This document shows positions 18,269 to 26,738 of a DNA stretch of 64,000 nucleotides, one piece after another (position 1 is the first letter of the stretch; every line of letters begins with the position of its first letter). A program made the translations under genes and the position numbers. Below the pieces are notes generated by a model. The model was not told where the DNA came from and did no database searches. It saw nothing but the letters and a program-made list of their open reading frames with translations. Source of the stretch: Aureimonas sp. Leaf427 (lineage in GTDB: Bacteria; Pseudomonadota; Alphaproteobacteria; Rhizobiales; Rhizobiaceae); the NCBI RefSeq assembly GCF_001425485.1, contig NZ_LMQW01000053.1, positions 160,856 through 224,855 of the forward strand, written 5' to 3'.

Positions 18269-18919
18269 ATGCCGAATGCTGAGTCCCACTCCGACCATCA
18301 GTCGGCCGTCCGCCTGCTGGCATGCATCTGCGCAGCCGCTGCTCCGGTCAAAGGAGCAGAGTTCGGCCCCGACGTCGTCGGAATCCTCCATGCGCAGACC
18401 CGTTTGCAGGCTTTGGACTTCTGGGTCCGCTATCCCGACTACCTCGCCAACGAGCTCATCAACGAGTTCGCGTTGACGAGCGACCGGGCGGACCTCGACC
18501 TTGCGCGGCGAATCCTCGACGACCGCGAGCCCGATCTGAGGCGAGTGCCGATGATCCGGTTCCACTTCGGCGCCTACGAGCCTGTCCACAACGCCATCTC
18601 GATCCTGAGGTCGCGGGAACTCGTTCGGCAGCAAAAGGTAGGCGACCCGAATCACCTGAGGGAGACAGCCTACCTCCTCACGTCCCGCGGACGCGATGCC
18701 ATGCAAAGGCTCGCCGACCTCGCGCCGGAACTCGCTTGGTACCGTGATCGGGCGGCGGTAGCGGCCCGCGTCGCGGGCGGCGCGGGAGCTTCGGCCCTCA
18801 AGGATCGGCAGTACCTTCAGAAGGAGTACGCCGCTACCCCGCTCAGGGGCACGATCCCTCCTATCGAGGACCACGTGCGCGAGAGGCTGAGGAAGATCGA
18901 CGAGGGAGACGCGGGATGA
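18269..18919 (+). CDS. ABC-three-component middle component (LmuC-like)
   Basis: The ATG at 18269 gives 216 residues. The sequence shows the pattern of the small middle component of ABC-3C/Lamassu systems. RLQALDFWVRYPDYLANEL comes first. VPMIRFHFGAYEP corresponds to the usual MIRYxxGPxD block. A winged-helix-like part follows (ISILRSRELVRQ, then AYLLTSRGRDAMQRLA). Such proteins bridge the SMC-like ATPase and the effector. The ATPase gene begins inside its stop codon (ATGA), so the two are translationally coupled. The gene starts about 177 bases beyond the prophage attachment site. The family assignment rests on remembered motif pattern and operon context. Confidence 0.7.
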   Translation: MPNAESHSDHQSAVRLLACICAAAAPVKGAEFGPDVVGILHAQTRLQALDFWVRYPDYLANELINEFALTSDRADLDLARRILDDREPDLRRVPMIRFHFGAYEPVHNAISILRSRELVRQQKVGDPNHLRETAYLLTSRGRDAMQRLADLAPELAWYRDRAAVAARVAGGAGASALKDRQYLQKEYAATPLRGTIPPIEDHVRERLRKIDEGDAG

Positions 18920-20844
18920 GCGGCGGCTGGTACGAGGAGGTTGCGGCCAAGTCCAAGGTCGACATCGTGGAGGTGGAGGAGATCCTGAGACGGCGCGGCA
19001 TTCGGCCCAAGCCAGGCATCGCCCAGGTGAGGAAGCTGCGCATCGCGTCGATCAGGTTCGCCGGCCAGAAGAAGGGCGAAAAGGCGGATCGGTTCGAGTT
19101 CGCTTGGGACGGCCTCGACGACGGCGTGTGGGCGGTCGCCAGCCACGGCTCGAACCTGGTCGGCAAGTCCACTGTCTTCGAGGTCGTGCTCTGGTGCCTG
19201 CGCGGCGCTCCGAAGCGGTTGCAGGACGACATTCGCGAATGGCTGGAGAACGTCCGCCTCGAGTTCACGCTCGACGGCGACACTTACGTCGTGGCCTTCG
19301 AACTTGCGGGCGGAACCCCGTCGGGAAGCCTCGTTCTTGTCCATCCGGACGGCTTGCCGGAGGTGCTCGACCGCTTCTCGAGCAACGAAGGCTTCGGCTT
19401 CGCGATGTCACGCTTCATGATGGAGGCGCTGGACCTCGACGCGGTCCCGTCGCAGAACGGGAAGGACGAGGCCGCGATGCTCGTCGAGCATGGGTGGCCC
19501 TCCCTGTCGTCGGGCCTCTACTTTGGCGGCGAGCACGACCACCTCCTGGGCGACACGCAGATGGCCGGCCTGCCAGGCCGCATCCTCCAGCTCTACGTCG
19601 GCCTGCCGTGGGCGTCGACGGTGATGCAGGCATCGGCTGCCGAGAAGCAGACGGGAACGGAGCGGAAGGTCGGGAAAGCGTTGGCCGCGGCGGCAGCCGA
19701 ACGGAACGCCGAGGCGAGGGCGCGCATCGAGGCCGACCTGAAGCGGGAGCGCGACCGCCTCGCCGAGATGGACACGGCGGCGACGTTCGTCGGGAACGTC
19801 GAGGATCTGGCCGCCAAGGTCGTGCGGACGACGAAGGTTCATCTCGAGCTGGACGGCAGACTCGCGGCCGCCGAGGACGAGGCGCGCGCCTTGCTGGCGA
19901 CCGCGGATGCCGACGCGCGGGAGGTTCGCGACATACGGGAGGGCTTCGTCGCGATGAGTTTCTTCAACGGGCTCCAGCCCACCTGCTGTCCGCGATGCGA
20001 CACCGGAGTGTCGAAGGAACGGATCAAGCGCGAGGCCCGCGACTTCAGTTGTTCGGTCTGCTCGGAGCAAATCGACCCCGAGCGGATGGAGGACGTGAAC
20101 GAGCGTCTTGAGGAGGCAGAGGCCCGCGCGGTCGCCACCCGTGTTGCCTTCGACCGCGCGAGCGCCGAGCTTCCCGCTCTCCGGCGATCGCTGGCCACCG
20201 CGAAGACCGCCATGGAGGGCGCCCGTCGGGAACTCGAGACGGCATCCACTTCCGCAACCCTTCGCGAACGGCGGGAAGCCGAACTGGAAGTGGCTCGTCT
20301 CGAAGGGGCGTTGGGCACCATGGAGGAGAGCGTCGCGGAGGGGCCGAACCCGGACCGTAAGGTCGTCAAGGCTGCCCATGACATCGCCAAGGAGGCCATG
20401 GACAGCGCGGGGCAAACCATGTTCATGGCGCTGAACGCCGAGGTTCTCGAACTCGCGAGGCGCTTTGGGATGGTCGCGCTCGAGAGCGTCAGCATCAACG
20501 CGCAAGGTCACATGGCCCTCCGGAAGGGCGGTACGGACACGCGGTTCGGGGTCGTGACCAAGGGAGAGCGGTTGAGGTTGCGGCTTGCCACCGCGATCGG
20601 CCTCCTGAAGATCGGACAGCAGCTTGGCGTCGGCCGTCATCCGGGACTCCTGCTCGTCGACTCGCCCAGCGCGGAGGAGACGGAGGAGACGAACCTCGAG
20701 GCGCTGCTGAAGGAGTTGCGCGCTGTCGCCGATGGCGAGGTCGGGCTTCAGGTGTTCGTTTCGAGCGCCAAGGCCGAAAAGGTGCTCGAGGTGCTGGCGC
20801 CGGAGAATTGTCGCGTTGCCGCCAAGGGTCAGCCCCTCTGGTAG
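18916..20844 (+). CDS. SMC/Rad50-like ATPase of ABC-3C (Lamassu-like) system
   Basis: This 642-residue protein has a split ABC ATPase. Walker A GSNLVGKST lies at residues 78-86 near the N-terminus. A central region of charged helices (about 240-345 and 385-500) forms the coiled-coil arms. They are joined at a zinc hook with two CxxC pairs at 358-361 and 379-382. A C-terminal head follows with a signature-like TKGERLRLR at 548-556 and Walker B LLLVDSPSAEE at 577-587. The Walker B Asp is followed by Ser-Pro rather than Glu, as known in ABC-3C ATPases. These proteins sense foreign DNA or its ends and license the effector. It sits between the middle component and the nuclease protein. Confidence 0.82.
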   Translation: MSGGWYEEVAAKSKVDIVEVEEILRRRGIRPKPGIAQVRKLRIASIRFAGQKKGEKADRFEFAWDGLDDGVWAVASHGSNLVGKSTVFEVVLWCLRGAPKRLQDDIREWLENVRLEFTLDGDTYVVAFELAGGTPSGSLVLVHPDGLPEVLDRFSSNEGFGFAMSRFMMEALDLDAVPSQNGKDEAAMLVEHGWPSLSSGLYFGGEHDHLLGDTQMAGLPGRILQLYVGLPWASTVMQASAAEKQTGTERKVGKALAAAAAERNAEARARIEADLKRERDRLAEMDTAATFVGNVEDLAAKVVRTTKVHLELDGRLAAAEDEARALLATADADAREVRDIREGFVAMSFFNGLQPTCCPRCDTGVSKERIKREARDFSCSVCSEQIDPERMEDVNERLEEAEARAVATRVAFDRASAELPALRRSLATAKTAMEGARRELETASTSATLRERREAELEVARLEGALGTMEESVAEGPNPDRKVVKAAHDIAKEAMDSAGQTMFMALNAEVLELARRFGMVALESVSINAQGHMALRKGGTDTRFGVVTKGERLRLRLATAIGLLKIGQQLGVGRHPGLLLVDSPSAEETEETNLEALLKELRAVADGEVGLQVFVSSAKAEKVLEVLAPENCRVAAKGQPLW

Positions 20845-20866
20845 GAAGGCCGGAGGTGAGTTGCCG

Positions 20867-22777
20867 ATGTCGACCGTCCAGGCCATCACGCGCCTTTTGG
20901 GCGAGGGCCTGCCCGTCACCTTGGAGGCGGTGGGCGGTCTCGATGCCGTGCGGCGCGATGCCGAAGACCTTGCCCGGTCGCCTTACCTCGACGTGCTTGC
21001 GGAGTGGGCGGCGGTCGCCGCGAGAGATGACCAGCCGTTCACCGACGAGCTTCTGCTGAGCGGGTTCGCCAATACCATTCATCCGCTCGGCTTCAGGGGC
21101 GCTTCGGACACCCTGCTGTCGACACCCACGCTGTGCTCCCGCATCGCGACCAAGCTGGACGGCATCCTCGAGACGCGTGCGGCAGAACGGGACAACGACC
21201 GCGAGGGCTTCGCGGCTGCTCGCGCCCTCGAGGTCGCGTTGCGCCTGTCGCTGGCCAATGCGTTCCCCCCGTACAGGCTCTTCACCACCCTTTGCGAGAT
21301 CACGCCGAACGAGAACGGCCTATTCGCCGAGCATGCCGCCAAGATCGCGGGCGTCGCGTTCCACACTTGGCGGGACGATCGGCTTCTCCGCGTCCTCGAC
21401 ACGCTCCGCATGATCGCGGAAGCTCGCGTTGAGGCGACGTTCGAATACGGCAACGCCCTCATGTCCGTCGCGCTGGACGGAACTGACCGCGCCGAGGTGA
21501 TCGGCGGTCTCGAAGCGGCCAGAGTGCTGTTCGGCGAGGCGCACGAGTTGGACGCCGACCGTTCGGACGCGCTGCTCTACGCCAGCGTCATCGACGTCGC
21601 CCGCGCGTTCGACGGGGGCGACGGTGTTGAGCCGCTCGAGCGGGCAGTCGGCGTCCTCTCTGAGGCGGCAGCCGACCGTGCCTTCCTGCTCTCGGCCGGC
21701 CGCCTTCCTGATTGGCTCGTCGCGCGACGCGACCGCGACGTTCAGTGGCACGAGCTACTCGAGGCAGTTCCGCGCTTGGCTTCCGACTTGGAACGCAAGA
21801 GCTGGTATAAGGCGTCGGAGGTGCTGGGGCGGCTCCTTCGCGTCTACGACGCCGAGCGCACCGTTCCCGGGGGAGAGGGGTTGTCGATGTTCCTGCGGCC
21901 CCGCATCGAAGCGGCATTCGTTCGCAGAGAAGCGCTGCTAGCCCACCTCGACGACCTTCTGGACGATGCCGAGTTCGTCGGTGACAACCGCGGGGTGGCG
22001 GCGAAGCTGCGCGGCCGGATCGAGGCCATGGCGGGGGAACCGCAGCCGCCGGGAAAATCCGGAGAGGACGTCCTGACCGGGGAGCTCAGGGACGTTCTCG
22101 GGGACATCGAGGCACCCCCACGGTTCACTGAAGAATTGCTGGCGATCGTTCGGGCCTGGGTCGGTTGGGACGTCGTGATCGCGAACCCCGTGGTGCAACG
22201 CCTGTATTCGTCCTTGCGCGGCAGCCTCGCCGCGTCTGTCGACTACGTCGGGACGGTGCGAACCACCTTCGACGCGCTCGTCTTGCAGGTCATTTGCTTC
22301 TGCGCAGCCCGGCAGGATGCCGCAAGCAGCGAACTTGGGCAGCGTGGCGCCTATCTTTTCGACCCGAGCGCACATGAGTCCGGCCTCCAGCAAGACCTGC
22401 ACGATTTCCTAGCCGGGAACCTGCATGGCGCCGGGATCCAGACCGAGGTGGAGGGCATCGCGAAAGGTCGCGCCGACATCTACGTTGGTCATGGAGGATG
22501 GCGTTTCCTCATCGAGCTGAAGCGCCACAAAGCTAGAGTCACCCGCAAGAATGCCACGAAGTACGTGGGGCAGGCGGCCAGCTACCAGAACACCAACGTG
22601 AAGCTTGGCATGCTCGGCGTACTGGAGCTGGTTCAGAAGAGAACCGGACTGCCGTCGGCGCTCGAAGAGTGCATATGGTACGATACAGTCTTACCCAAGG
22701 GCGATACGTCGGTCAGGCACCTCGTCGTCTTCAAGGTTCCGGGCAACATGATGCGGCCGAACCGACTTTCAAAATGA
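20867..22777 (+). CDS. Large effector with C-terminal PD-(D/E)XK nuclease domain
   Basis: The ATG at 20867 follows a GGAGG site and gives 636 residues. Residues 1-510 are almost entirely helical, with no recognised family, and may be a regulatory or oligomerisation scaffold. Residues about 511-600 form a restriction-endonuclease-like core: a helix with Glu527/529, GRADIYV with Asp537, FLIELKR with Glu550 and Lys552, then a helix with GQAASY (Gln569). This is the D...ExK...Q arrangement of PD-(D/E)XK nucleases. The gene begins 22 bases after the ATPase gene. In known Lamassu systems the nuclease effector (LmuA) is smaller and N-terminally placed, so this is an unusual effector layout. Abortive DNA cleavage is inferred. 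Confidence 0.75.
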   Translation: MSTVQAITRLLGEGLPVTLEAVGGLDAVRRDAEDLARSPYLDVLAEWAAVAARDDQPFTDELLLSGFANTIHPLGFRGASDTLLSTPTLCSRIATKLDGILETRAAERDNDREGFAAARALEVALRLSLANAFPPYRLFTTLCEITPNENGLFAEHAAKIAGVAFHTWRDDRLLRVLDTLRMIAEARVEATFEYGNALMSVALDGTDRAEVIGGLEAARVLFGEAHELDADRSDALLYASVIDVARAFDGGDGVEPLERAVGVLSEAAADRAFLLSAGRLPDWLVARRDRDVQWHELLEAVPRLASDLERKSWYKASEVLGRLLRVYDAERTVPGGEGLSMFLRPRIEAAFVRREALLAHLDDLLDDAEFVGDNRGVAAKLRGRIEAMAGEPQPPGKSGEDVLTGELRDVLGDIEAPPRFTEELLAIVRAWVGWDVVIANPVVQRLYSSLRGSLAASVDYVGTVRTTFDALVLQVICFCAARQDAASSELGQRGAYLFDPSAHESGLQQDLHDFLAGNLHGAGIQTEVEGIAKGRADIYVGHGGWRFLIELKRHKARVTRKNATKYVGQAASYQNTNVKLGMLGVLELVQKRTGLPSALEECIWYDTVLPKGDTSVRHLVVFKVPGNMMRPNRLSK

Positions 22778-22879
22778 GGCGATGAGCGGCTTGTATAGAA
22801 TTGCTGATTTTCCCATTGCCTCATGATCTTGACGCCCGAACCCCCATCGTGAAGGGTGCCCCCGTTCCTGGGGACCTCC

Positions 22880-23899
22880 ATGAAGTCCAAACTCGACGTC
22901 GCGCCGGAGCGACAGGCTGACCTCTTCGCGACCTTTCAAGCCGAGAACCCCGCGCCGCCTGTCGGTCGTGCCGGGTCCTCCCGCCGCATGTCGCACGGTG
23001 CACCAGCCCGAGTCCCGGGTCCGTCGCTCGCGGACATGGCCGACATCCTCGACGGCTCGGACGACTACCGCGTCCTGCGTCGCCTGAAGCCACGTCCGGC
23101 GGTGCCCTTCATCCGGCCGATCCCGGCGGGAAAGAAGATCGGCGTCATCCTCGACACCGAGACCACGGGGCTCGACCACACGAAGGACGAGGTGATCGAG
23201 CTCGGCATGGTCGCCTTCGCCTACGCCGACGGCGTGATCGGCGACGTCGTCGGCGTGTTTTCCGCGCTGCGCGAGCCGACGGTCGAGATCAGCGCCGAGA
23301 TCACCCGGATCACGGGCATCACCGCTGAGATGGTGGCGGGACAGAGCATCGACATCGACGCGGTTGCCGCCTTCGTCGATGACGCCGATCTCGTCATCGC
23401 ACACAACGCCAAGTTCGACCGTCCCTTTTGCGAGAAGCTTGCTCCCGGGTTCGACTACAAGCCTTGGGCCTGCTCGGTCTCGGATGTCGACTGGACAGGC
23501 CTGGGCTTCGAGGGCACCAAGCTCGGCTACCTCGTCGGCCAAAGCGGCTGGTTCCACAACGGCCACCGTGCCGTCGACGACTGCCATGCCCTGCTGGAGG
23601 TTCTCGCGTCCCCATCGAGGACGGAAGCGCTCCGTCCGTTCGCGCAGCTCGCGGCGTCCGCCGAGCGCACGCGCCTTCGCCTCTGGGCCGAGGGCAGCCC
23701 GTTCCACACCAAGGACATGCTGAAGGAACGCGGCTACCGCTGGAACGACGGATCCGACGGACGACCGAAAAGCTGGTGGGTCGAGGTCGAGGAGGAGGCA
23801 CACGCGACGGAGATCGCCTTCCTTCACGAAGAGATCTACCACCTCGCGGTGGATGCCTGGGTCGAGCGGCTGAGTGCCTGCGAGCGCTTCAAGGCGTGA
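22880..23899 (+). CDS. DEDDh 3'-5' exonuclease (DNA polymerase III epsilon-like)
   Basis: The ATG at 22880 gives 339 residues; a GTG at 22856 is an alternative start. Three exonuclease motifs are intact: VILDTETTG (ExoI, Asp and Glu), AHNAKFDRPF (ExoII), and HRAVDDCHALL (ExoIII, DEDDh type). The first 75 residues are Pro/Arg-rich and probably disordered. The C-terminal 110 residues (GYRWND...KSWWVEV) form an extra domain with conserved aromatic residues. It is stand-alone rather than the replicative proofreading subunit, which is shorter and lacks this extension. A role in repair is likely. It is co-directional with the ABC-3C genes but 100 bases apart, so membership of that system is uncertain. 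Confidence 0.75.
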   Translation: MKSKLDVAPERQADLFATFQAENPAPPVGRAGSSRRMSHGAPARVPGPSLADMADILDGSDDYRVLRRLKPRPAVPFIRPIPAGKKIGVILDTETTGLDHTKDEVIELGMVAFAYADGVIGDVVGVFSALREPTVEISAEITRITGITAEMVAGQSIDIDAVAAFVDDADLVIAHNAKFDRPFCEKLAPGFDYKPWACSVSDVDWTGLGFEGTKLGYLVGQSGWFHNGHRAVDDCHALLEVLASPSRTEALRPFAQLAASAERTRLRLWAEGSPFHTKDMLKERGYRWNDGSDGRPKSWWVEVEEEAHATEIAFLHEEIYHLAVDAWVERLSACERFKA

Positions 23900-23949
23900 G
23901 CGGCGCCCGTGAGCACGCTAAAGAGAAGCGCGCAGGCTGTGTTCATTGT

Positions 23950-24873
23950 TCATCCCAGCAGGTCTCGATCCCAAGGCGGAGTCGGTCCGAACTGGTCGAC
24001 CAGAAAGTCGATGAATGCGCGGACCTTGGCGGGGGGGCGGCGGTTGGCGGCGTAGATCGCGTAGACGCCGGGAACCTCCAAGAGGGGACGATCGAGGATG
24101 ACCCTGCAAAGCCCGCCAGAGCGGATGGCGTCGCCGACCAGGAAGGTTGGCTCGTAGACGAGCCCATGTCCTGCCGAGGCTGCCGCGACCAGCACGTCGC
24201 CGTTGTTGGCGCGCAGGTTGCCTTGGATAGGGACGGCGTGGCTGCCGTCCTTCTCGAACGCCCAACTTCGGGGACCGAGCGTGCTCGACAACGTATAGCC
24301 GAGGCAGTTGTGGGTGCTGAGTTCCGCGACTGTCCGGGGCGTGCCGTGCGTCCGCAGATACTCCGGGGATGCGGCCAGAAGCAGGTGGCAAGGCGCCAGC
24401 CTGCGGGCGACGAGCGACTGGTCCTTGATACGCCCGACCCGGATGGCAAGATCCCAACCTTCCTCGACGAGGTCTACCGTCCGGTCGTTCAGTCCGAGAT
24501 CGATGGTTAGGGCGGGATTGAGCTCGGCAAAGGCCGGAAGCAGGGGGGCGAGAGCACGCACGCCGAACGACACGGGCGCGTTGACACGCAGGACACCCGT
24601 CACCTCGACGCGCTCGGCCATGGCCGCGGCATCCGCTTCCTCGACTTCGGCGAGGATGCGCTCGGTGCTTTCGAGGTAACGGCGTCCTGCCTCCGTCAAC
24701 GTGATGCGACGCGTGGTGCGATGGAGGACCTTCACGCCAAGCCGTTCCTCCAAGGCCGCCATGTGCTTGGTGGCCATGGTCTGCGACATGCCAAGCGAGC
24801 GCGCCGCGCCGGACAGGTTGCCGAGTGCGGCCACGCGGGCGAAGACCTGTAGTCCCGTGAACTTGTCCAGCAT
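23950..24873 (-). CDS. LysR-family transcriptional regulator
   Basis: This 307-residue protein starts at MLDKFTGLQVF. The N-terminal winged helix-turn-helix (ARVAALGNLSGAARSLGMSQ) is followed by the LysR linker helix and a substrate-binding domain (VLRVNAPVSFGVRALAPLL; DLAIRVG; FLVGDAIRSGGL). It belongs to the common group whose members control nearby oxidoreductases or quinone-stress genes. It is divergent from the DoxX and VOC genes, which are its probable targets. The start codon lies next to an imperfect palindrome at 24877-24895 that includes its own ribosome site. Confidence 0.88.
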   Translation of the reverse strand: MLDKFTGLQVFARVAALGNLSGAARSLGMSQTMATKHMAALEERLGVKVLHRTTRRITLTEAGRRYLESTERILAEVEEADAAAMAERVEVTGVLRVNAPVSFGVRALAPLLPAFAELNPALTIDLGLNDRTVDLVEEGWDLAIRVGRIKDQSLVARRLAPCHLLLAASPEYLRTHGTPRTVAELSTHNCLGYTLSSTLGPRSWAFEKDGSHAVPIQGNLRANNGDVLVAAASAGHGLVYEPTFLVGDAIRSGGLCRVILDRPLLEVPGVYAIYAANRRPPAKVRAFIDFLVDQFGPTPPWDRDLLG

Positions 24874-24876
24874 CAA

Positions 24877-24895
24877 CTCACTCCTGAGGTGTGAG
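24877..24895. promoter_or_regulatory. Imperfect palindrome at LysR start
   Basis: CTCAC and CCT arms are mirrored by AGG and GTGAG around a central G, with 16 of 19 positions fitting a dyad. It covers the ribosome site of the LysR gene and lies 78 bases from the divergent DoxX gene. An autoregulatory operator is inferred only. Confidence 0.35.
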
Positions 24896-24973
24896 CTGTT
24901 ATGCACCGCGACCGGATTATCGAACAAGTTGGCAGGGGGCACATAGCGCAGGTCAAACGCTGGAGTTCCGGAC

Positions 24974-25399
24974 ATGATCGACACCCGCACAGCACCATAT
25001 GCCGCCACACTCCTGCGCGTTGCGCTGGGGATCCTGTTTTTTGCCCACGTCGGGTTGAAGGTCTTCGTCTTCACACCTGCCGGCACGGCCCAGTTCTTCC
25101 AGAGCCTAAGCCTTCCCGGCCCGCTCGCCTATCTCGTCATCGTCGTCGAGATCGTTGGCGCCATTGCCCTGATCGCCGGCATCTACAGCCGGCTCGCCGC
25201 GCTGGCGCTCATCCCGATCCTGCTGGGTGCCATCGCCACCGTTCACGGCCCGGCCGGCTTCTTCTTTACCAACCCGAACGGCGGGTGGGAATTCCTCGCG
25301 CTCTGGATCGTTGGACTGCTCGGGGTCGCTCTCCTGGGCGAGGGCGCCTACGCCCTTCGCCCGACCCCGTCCGTCCTCCGCAGCAGCGCGACCCATTGA
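24974..25399 (+). CDS. DoxX-family membrane protein
   Basis: This 141-residue integral membrane protein has four hydrophobic helices: AATLLRVALGILFFAHVGLKV, LAYLVIVVEIVGAIALIAGI, LAALALIPILLGAIA and LWIVGLLGVALLG. The first helix followed by VFVFTPAGTAQFFQSLSLPGP is the typical DoxX pattern. Family members occur in membrane redox complexes and in thiosulfate or sulfur metabolism, but no precise function can be given. It is divergent from the LysR gene and followed 37 bases later by the VOC gene, with which it probably forms an operon. Confidence 0.85.
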   Translation: MIDTRTAPYAATLLRVALGILFFAHVGLKVFVFTPAGTAQFFQSLSLPGPLAYLVIVVEIVGAIALIAGIYSRLAALALIPILLGAIATVHGPAGFFFTNPNGGWEFLALWIVGLLGVALLGEGAYALRPTPSVLRSSATH

Positions 25400-25436
25400 C
25401 GACCAACGTCTGCCTCTCCGTCCCGAGGAGCTCGTC

Positions 25437-26315
25437 ATGACCACCGCCACACACACGCGCCGGATCGCCTCGATCGATCCCGTACTGACAGCAGCCCCGC
25501 ATCGGATCGCGAAGGTCACGCTTGTCGTGCGCGATCTCGACCGTGTCGCCGACTTCTACCGCAAGGTCATCGGTCTGGAAGACACGGGACGCACCGTGAA
25601 GACGATGGGCCTCGGGGTGAATGGCAAGACGCTTCTCGAGCTGCGTCACGAGCCGTCCGCCAAGCTTCGCTCGCCGCGGGAGGCTGGGCTCTTCCATATC
25701 GCCTTTCTGCTGCCCGAGCGGGCCGACCTCGGGGCATGGGTGAACTTCGTTGCGAAACAGTCCATCGCCGTCCAGGGGGCGGCCGACCACCTGGTGAGCG
25801 AGGCGCTCTACCTTGCCGATCCCGAAGGCAACGGGACCGAGATCTACGTCGATCGCCCGAGTTCGCAGTGGACCTGGGATGGCGACACGATCCGCATGTC
25901 GTCCAACCCCATCGACATGGAGGACCTGATGCGCTCGGCCGCCGGTCGGGCGTGGTCCGGGTTCTCCGACGGTGGCATCGTCGGACACGTCCACCTCCAG
26001 GTCGGAGACCTCGCCCGGGCTGAGGGTTTCTACGGTGACCTCCTCGGCTTTGATCTAACCAACCGCTACCCCGGCGCCTATTTCTTCGGGACGGGCGGAT
26101 ACCACCACCAGCTCGCCGCCAACATCTGGAACAGCCGCGGCGCGCTACCCCGGACCGACCTGTCGACGGGTTTGTCGCATGTCGAGATAGAGACGGCCCG
26201 CGATGTCCTTGAGGCGACCCGGGGACGCCTGGCCGATCGGATGGAGATCGATGAGCCATCGCGCCTGACGGTGCGCGACCCTTGGAACACCGCGATCACT
26301 CTCACGGCCCGTTGA
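25437..26315 (+). CDS. Two-domain VOC-family (glyoxalase/extradiol dioxygenase-like) protein
   Basis: The ATG at 25437 has a GGAG site and gives 292 residues. It consists of two vicinal-oxygen-chelate modules. The first begins HRIAKVTLVVRDLDRVADFYRKVIGL and ends GTEIYVDRP. The second begins VGHVHLQVGDLARAEGFYGDLLGF and ends in ITLTAR. Metal-ligand-like residues are visible (His in KVTL/GHVH positions and Glu in EIYVD). This is the CatE-like layout found beside LysR and DoxX genes in many proteobacteria, associated with quinone or catechol stress. The reaction is unknown. Just after its stop the same frame continues into a GcvT-like remnant. Confidence 0.82.
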   Translation: MTTATHTRRIASIDPVLTAAPHRIAKVTLVVRDLDRVADFYRKVIGLEDTGRTVKTMGLGVNGKTLLELRHEPSAKLRSPREAGLFHIAFLLPERADLGAWVNFVAKQSIAVQGAADHLVSEALYLADPEGNGTEIYVDRPSSQWTWDGDTIRMSSNPIDMEDLMRSAAGRAWSGFSDGGIVGHVHLQVGDLARAEGFYGDLLGFDLTNRYPGAYFFGTGGYHHQLAANIWNSRGALPRTDLSTGLSHVEIETARDVLEATRGRLADRMEIDEPSRLTVRDPWNTAITLTAR

Positions 26316-26498
26316 AGCCTCAGCCTGCTGAACGTCGCGCACGCCGAGATCGGTCGCGAGGTCGAGGTGCTCTGGGGCGAGCCGGGAAGCCGCCAGAAGC
26401 GCATCCGGGCACGGGTCGAACGGTTCCCCTACATGGACCTACCCTTCAACAACGACATCGACACGAGCCGAGGCCCTCAGGCCCTAAAGGCTAGCTAA
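26316..26498 (+). pseudogene. C-terminal remnant of a GcvT-like aminomethyltransferase
   Basis: Translating from the codon after the VOC stop gives a 60-residue open segment: LSLLNVAHAEIGREVEVLW, GEPGSRQKRIRARVERFPYM, then LPFNNDID. This closely resembles the C-terminal beta barrel of GcvT/aminomethyltransferase-family proteins (EIGtxVxVxWGE...IrAxVxRFPY). No start codon or N-terminal domain is present, so it is a decayed gene end. It shares the frame with the VOC gene, separated only by the VOC stop codon. Confidence 0.6.
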
Positions 26499-26510
26499 GT
26501 CAGGGGCAAG

Positions 26511-26738
26511 GTGATCGCGATCTTCGGCACCGGACCCGGTCGACGACCGCTCCAGCCGCATCGCCTGACCGGGGCCGCCCGAGCGCGTCTTCCGGAGGCA
26601 TGCACGGTCCTCTTCCAAAGCAACGACGAGGCGCTAGCGGGCTTCACAACGGCGGAAGTCGAGGTATTCAACAAGCTACTGGAGCGCTTGATCGCCAACC
26701 TCGACCATCTCGTCAGGAACGATGTCGGCGGCCAGTGA
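26511..26738 (+). pseudogene. C-terminal remnant of a MarR-family regulator
   Basis: A 75-codon frame encodes HRLTGAARARL, then ALAGFTTAEVEVFNKLLERL, then IANLDHL. This is the pattern of the last helices of MarR regulators (alpha5-alpha6 dimerisation arm). The winged-helix DNA-binding part is missing. The first 15 residues look random. It lies directly after the GcvT-like remnant, marking a deletion scar. Confidence 0.5.

Noticed and set aside
18037..18270. Minus-strand ORF of 77 codons ending in IEPTTSSLGSYT
   Set aside because: This is the well-known false peptide obtained by translating the antisense strand of a tRNA-Gly 3' region. It supports the tRNA fragment instead.
22880..23899. DEDDh exonuclease as a fourth gene of the ABC-3C system
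   Set aside because: It is separated by about 100 bases with a possible promoter, and its domain layout is that of a stand-alone chromosomal exonuclease. Membership is left open but not claimed.
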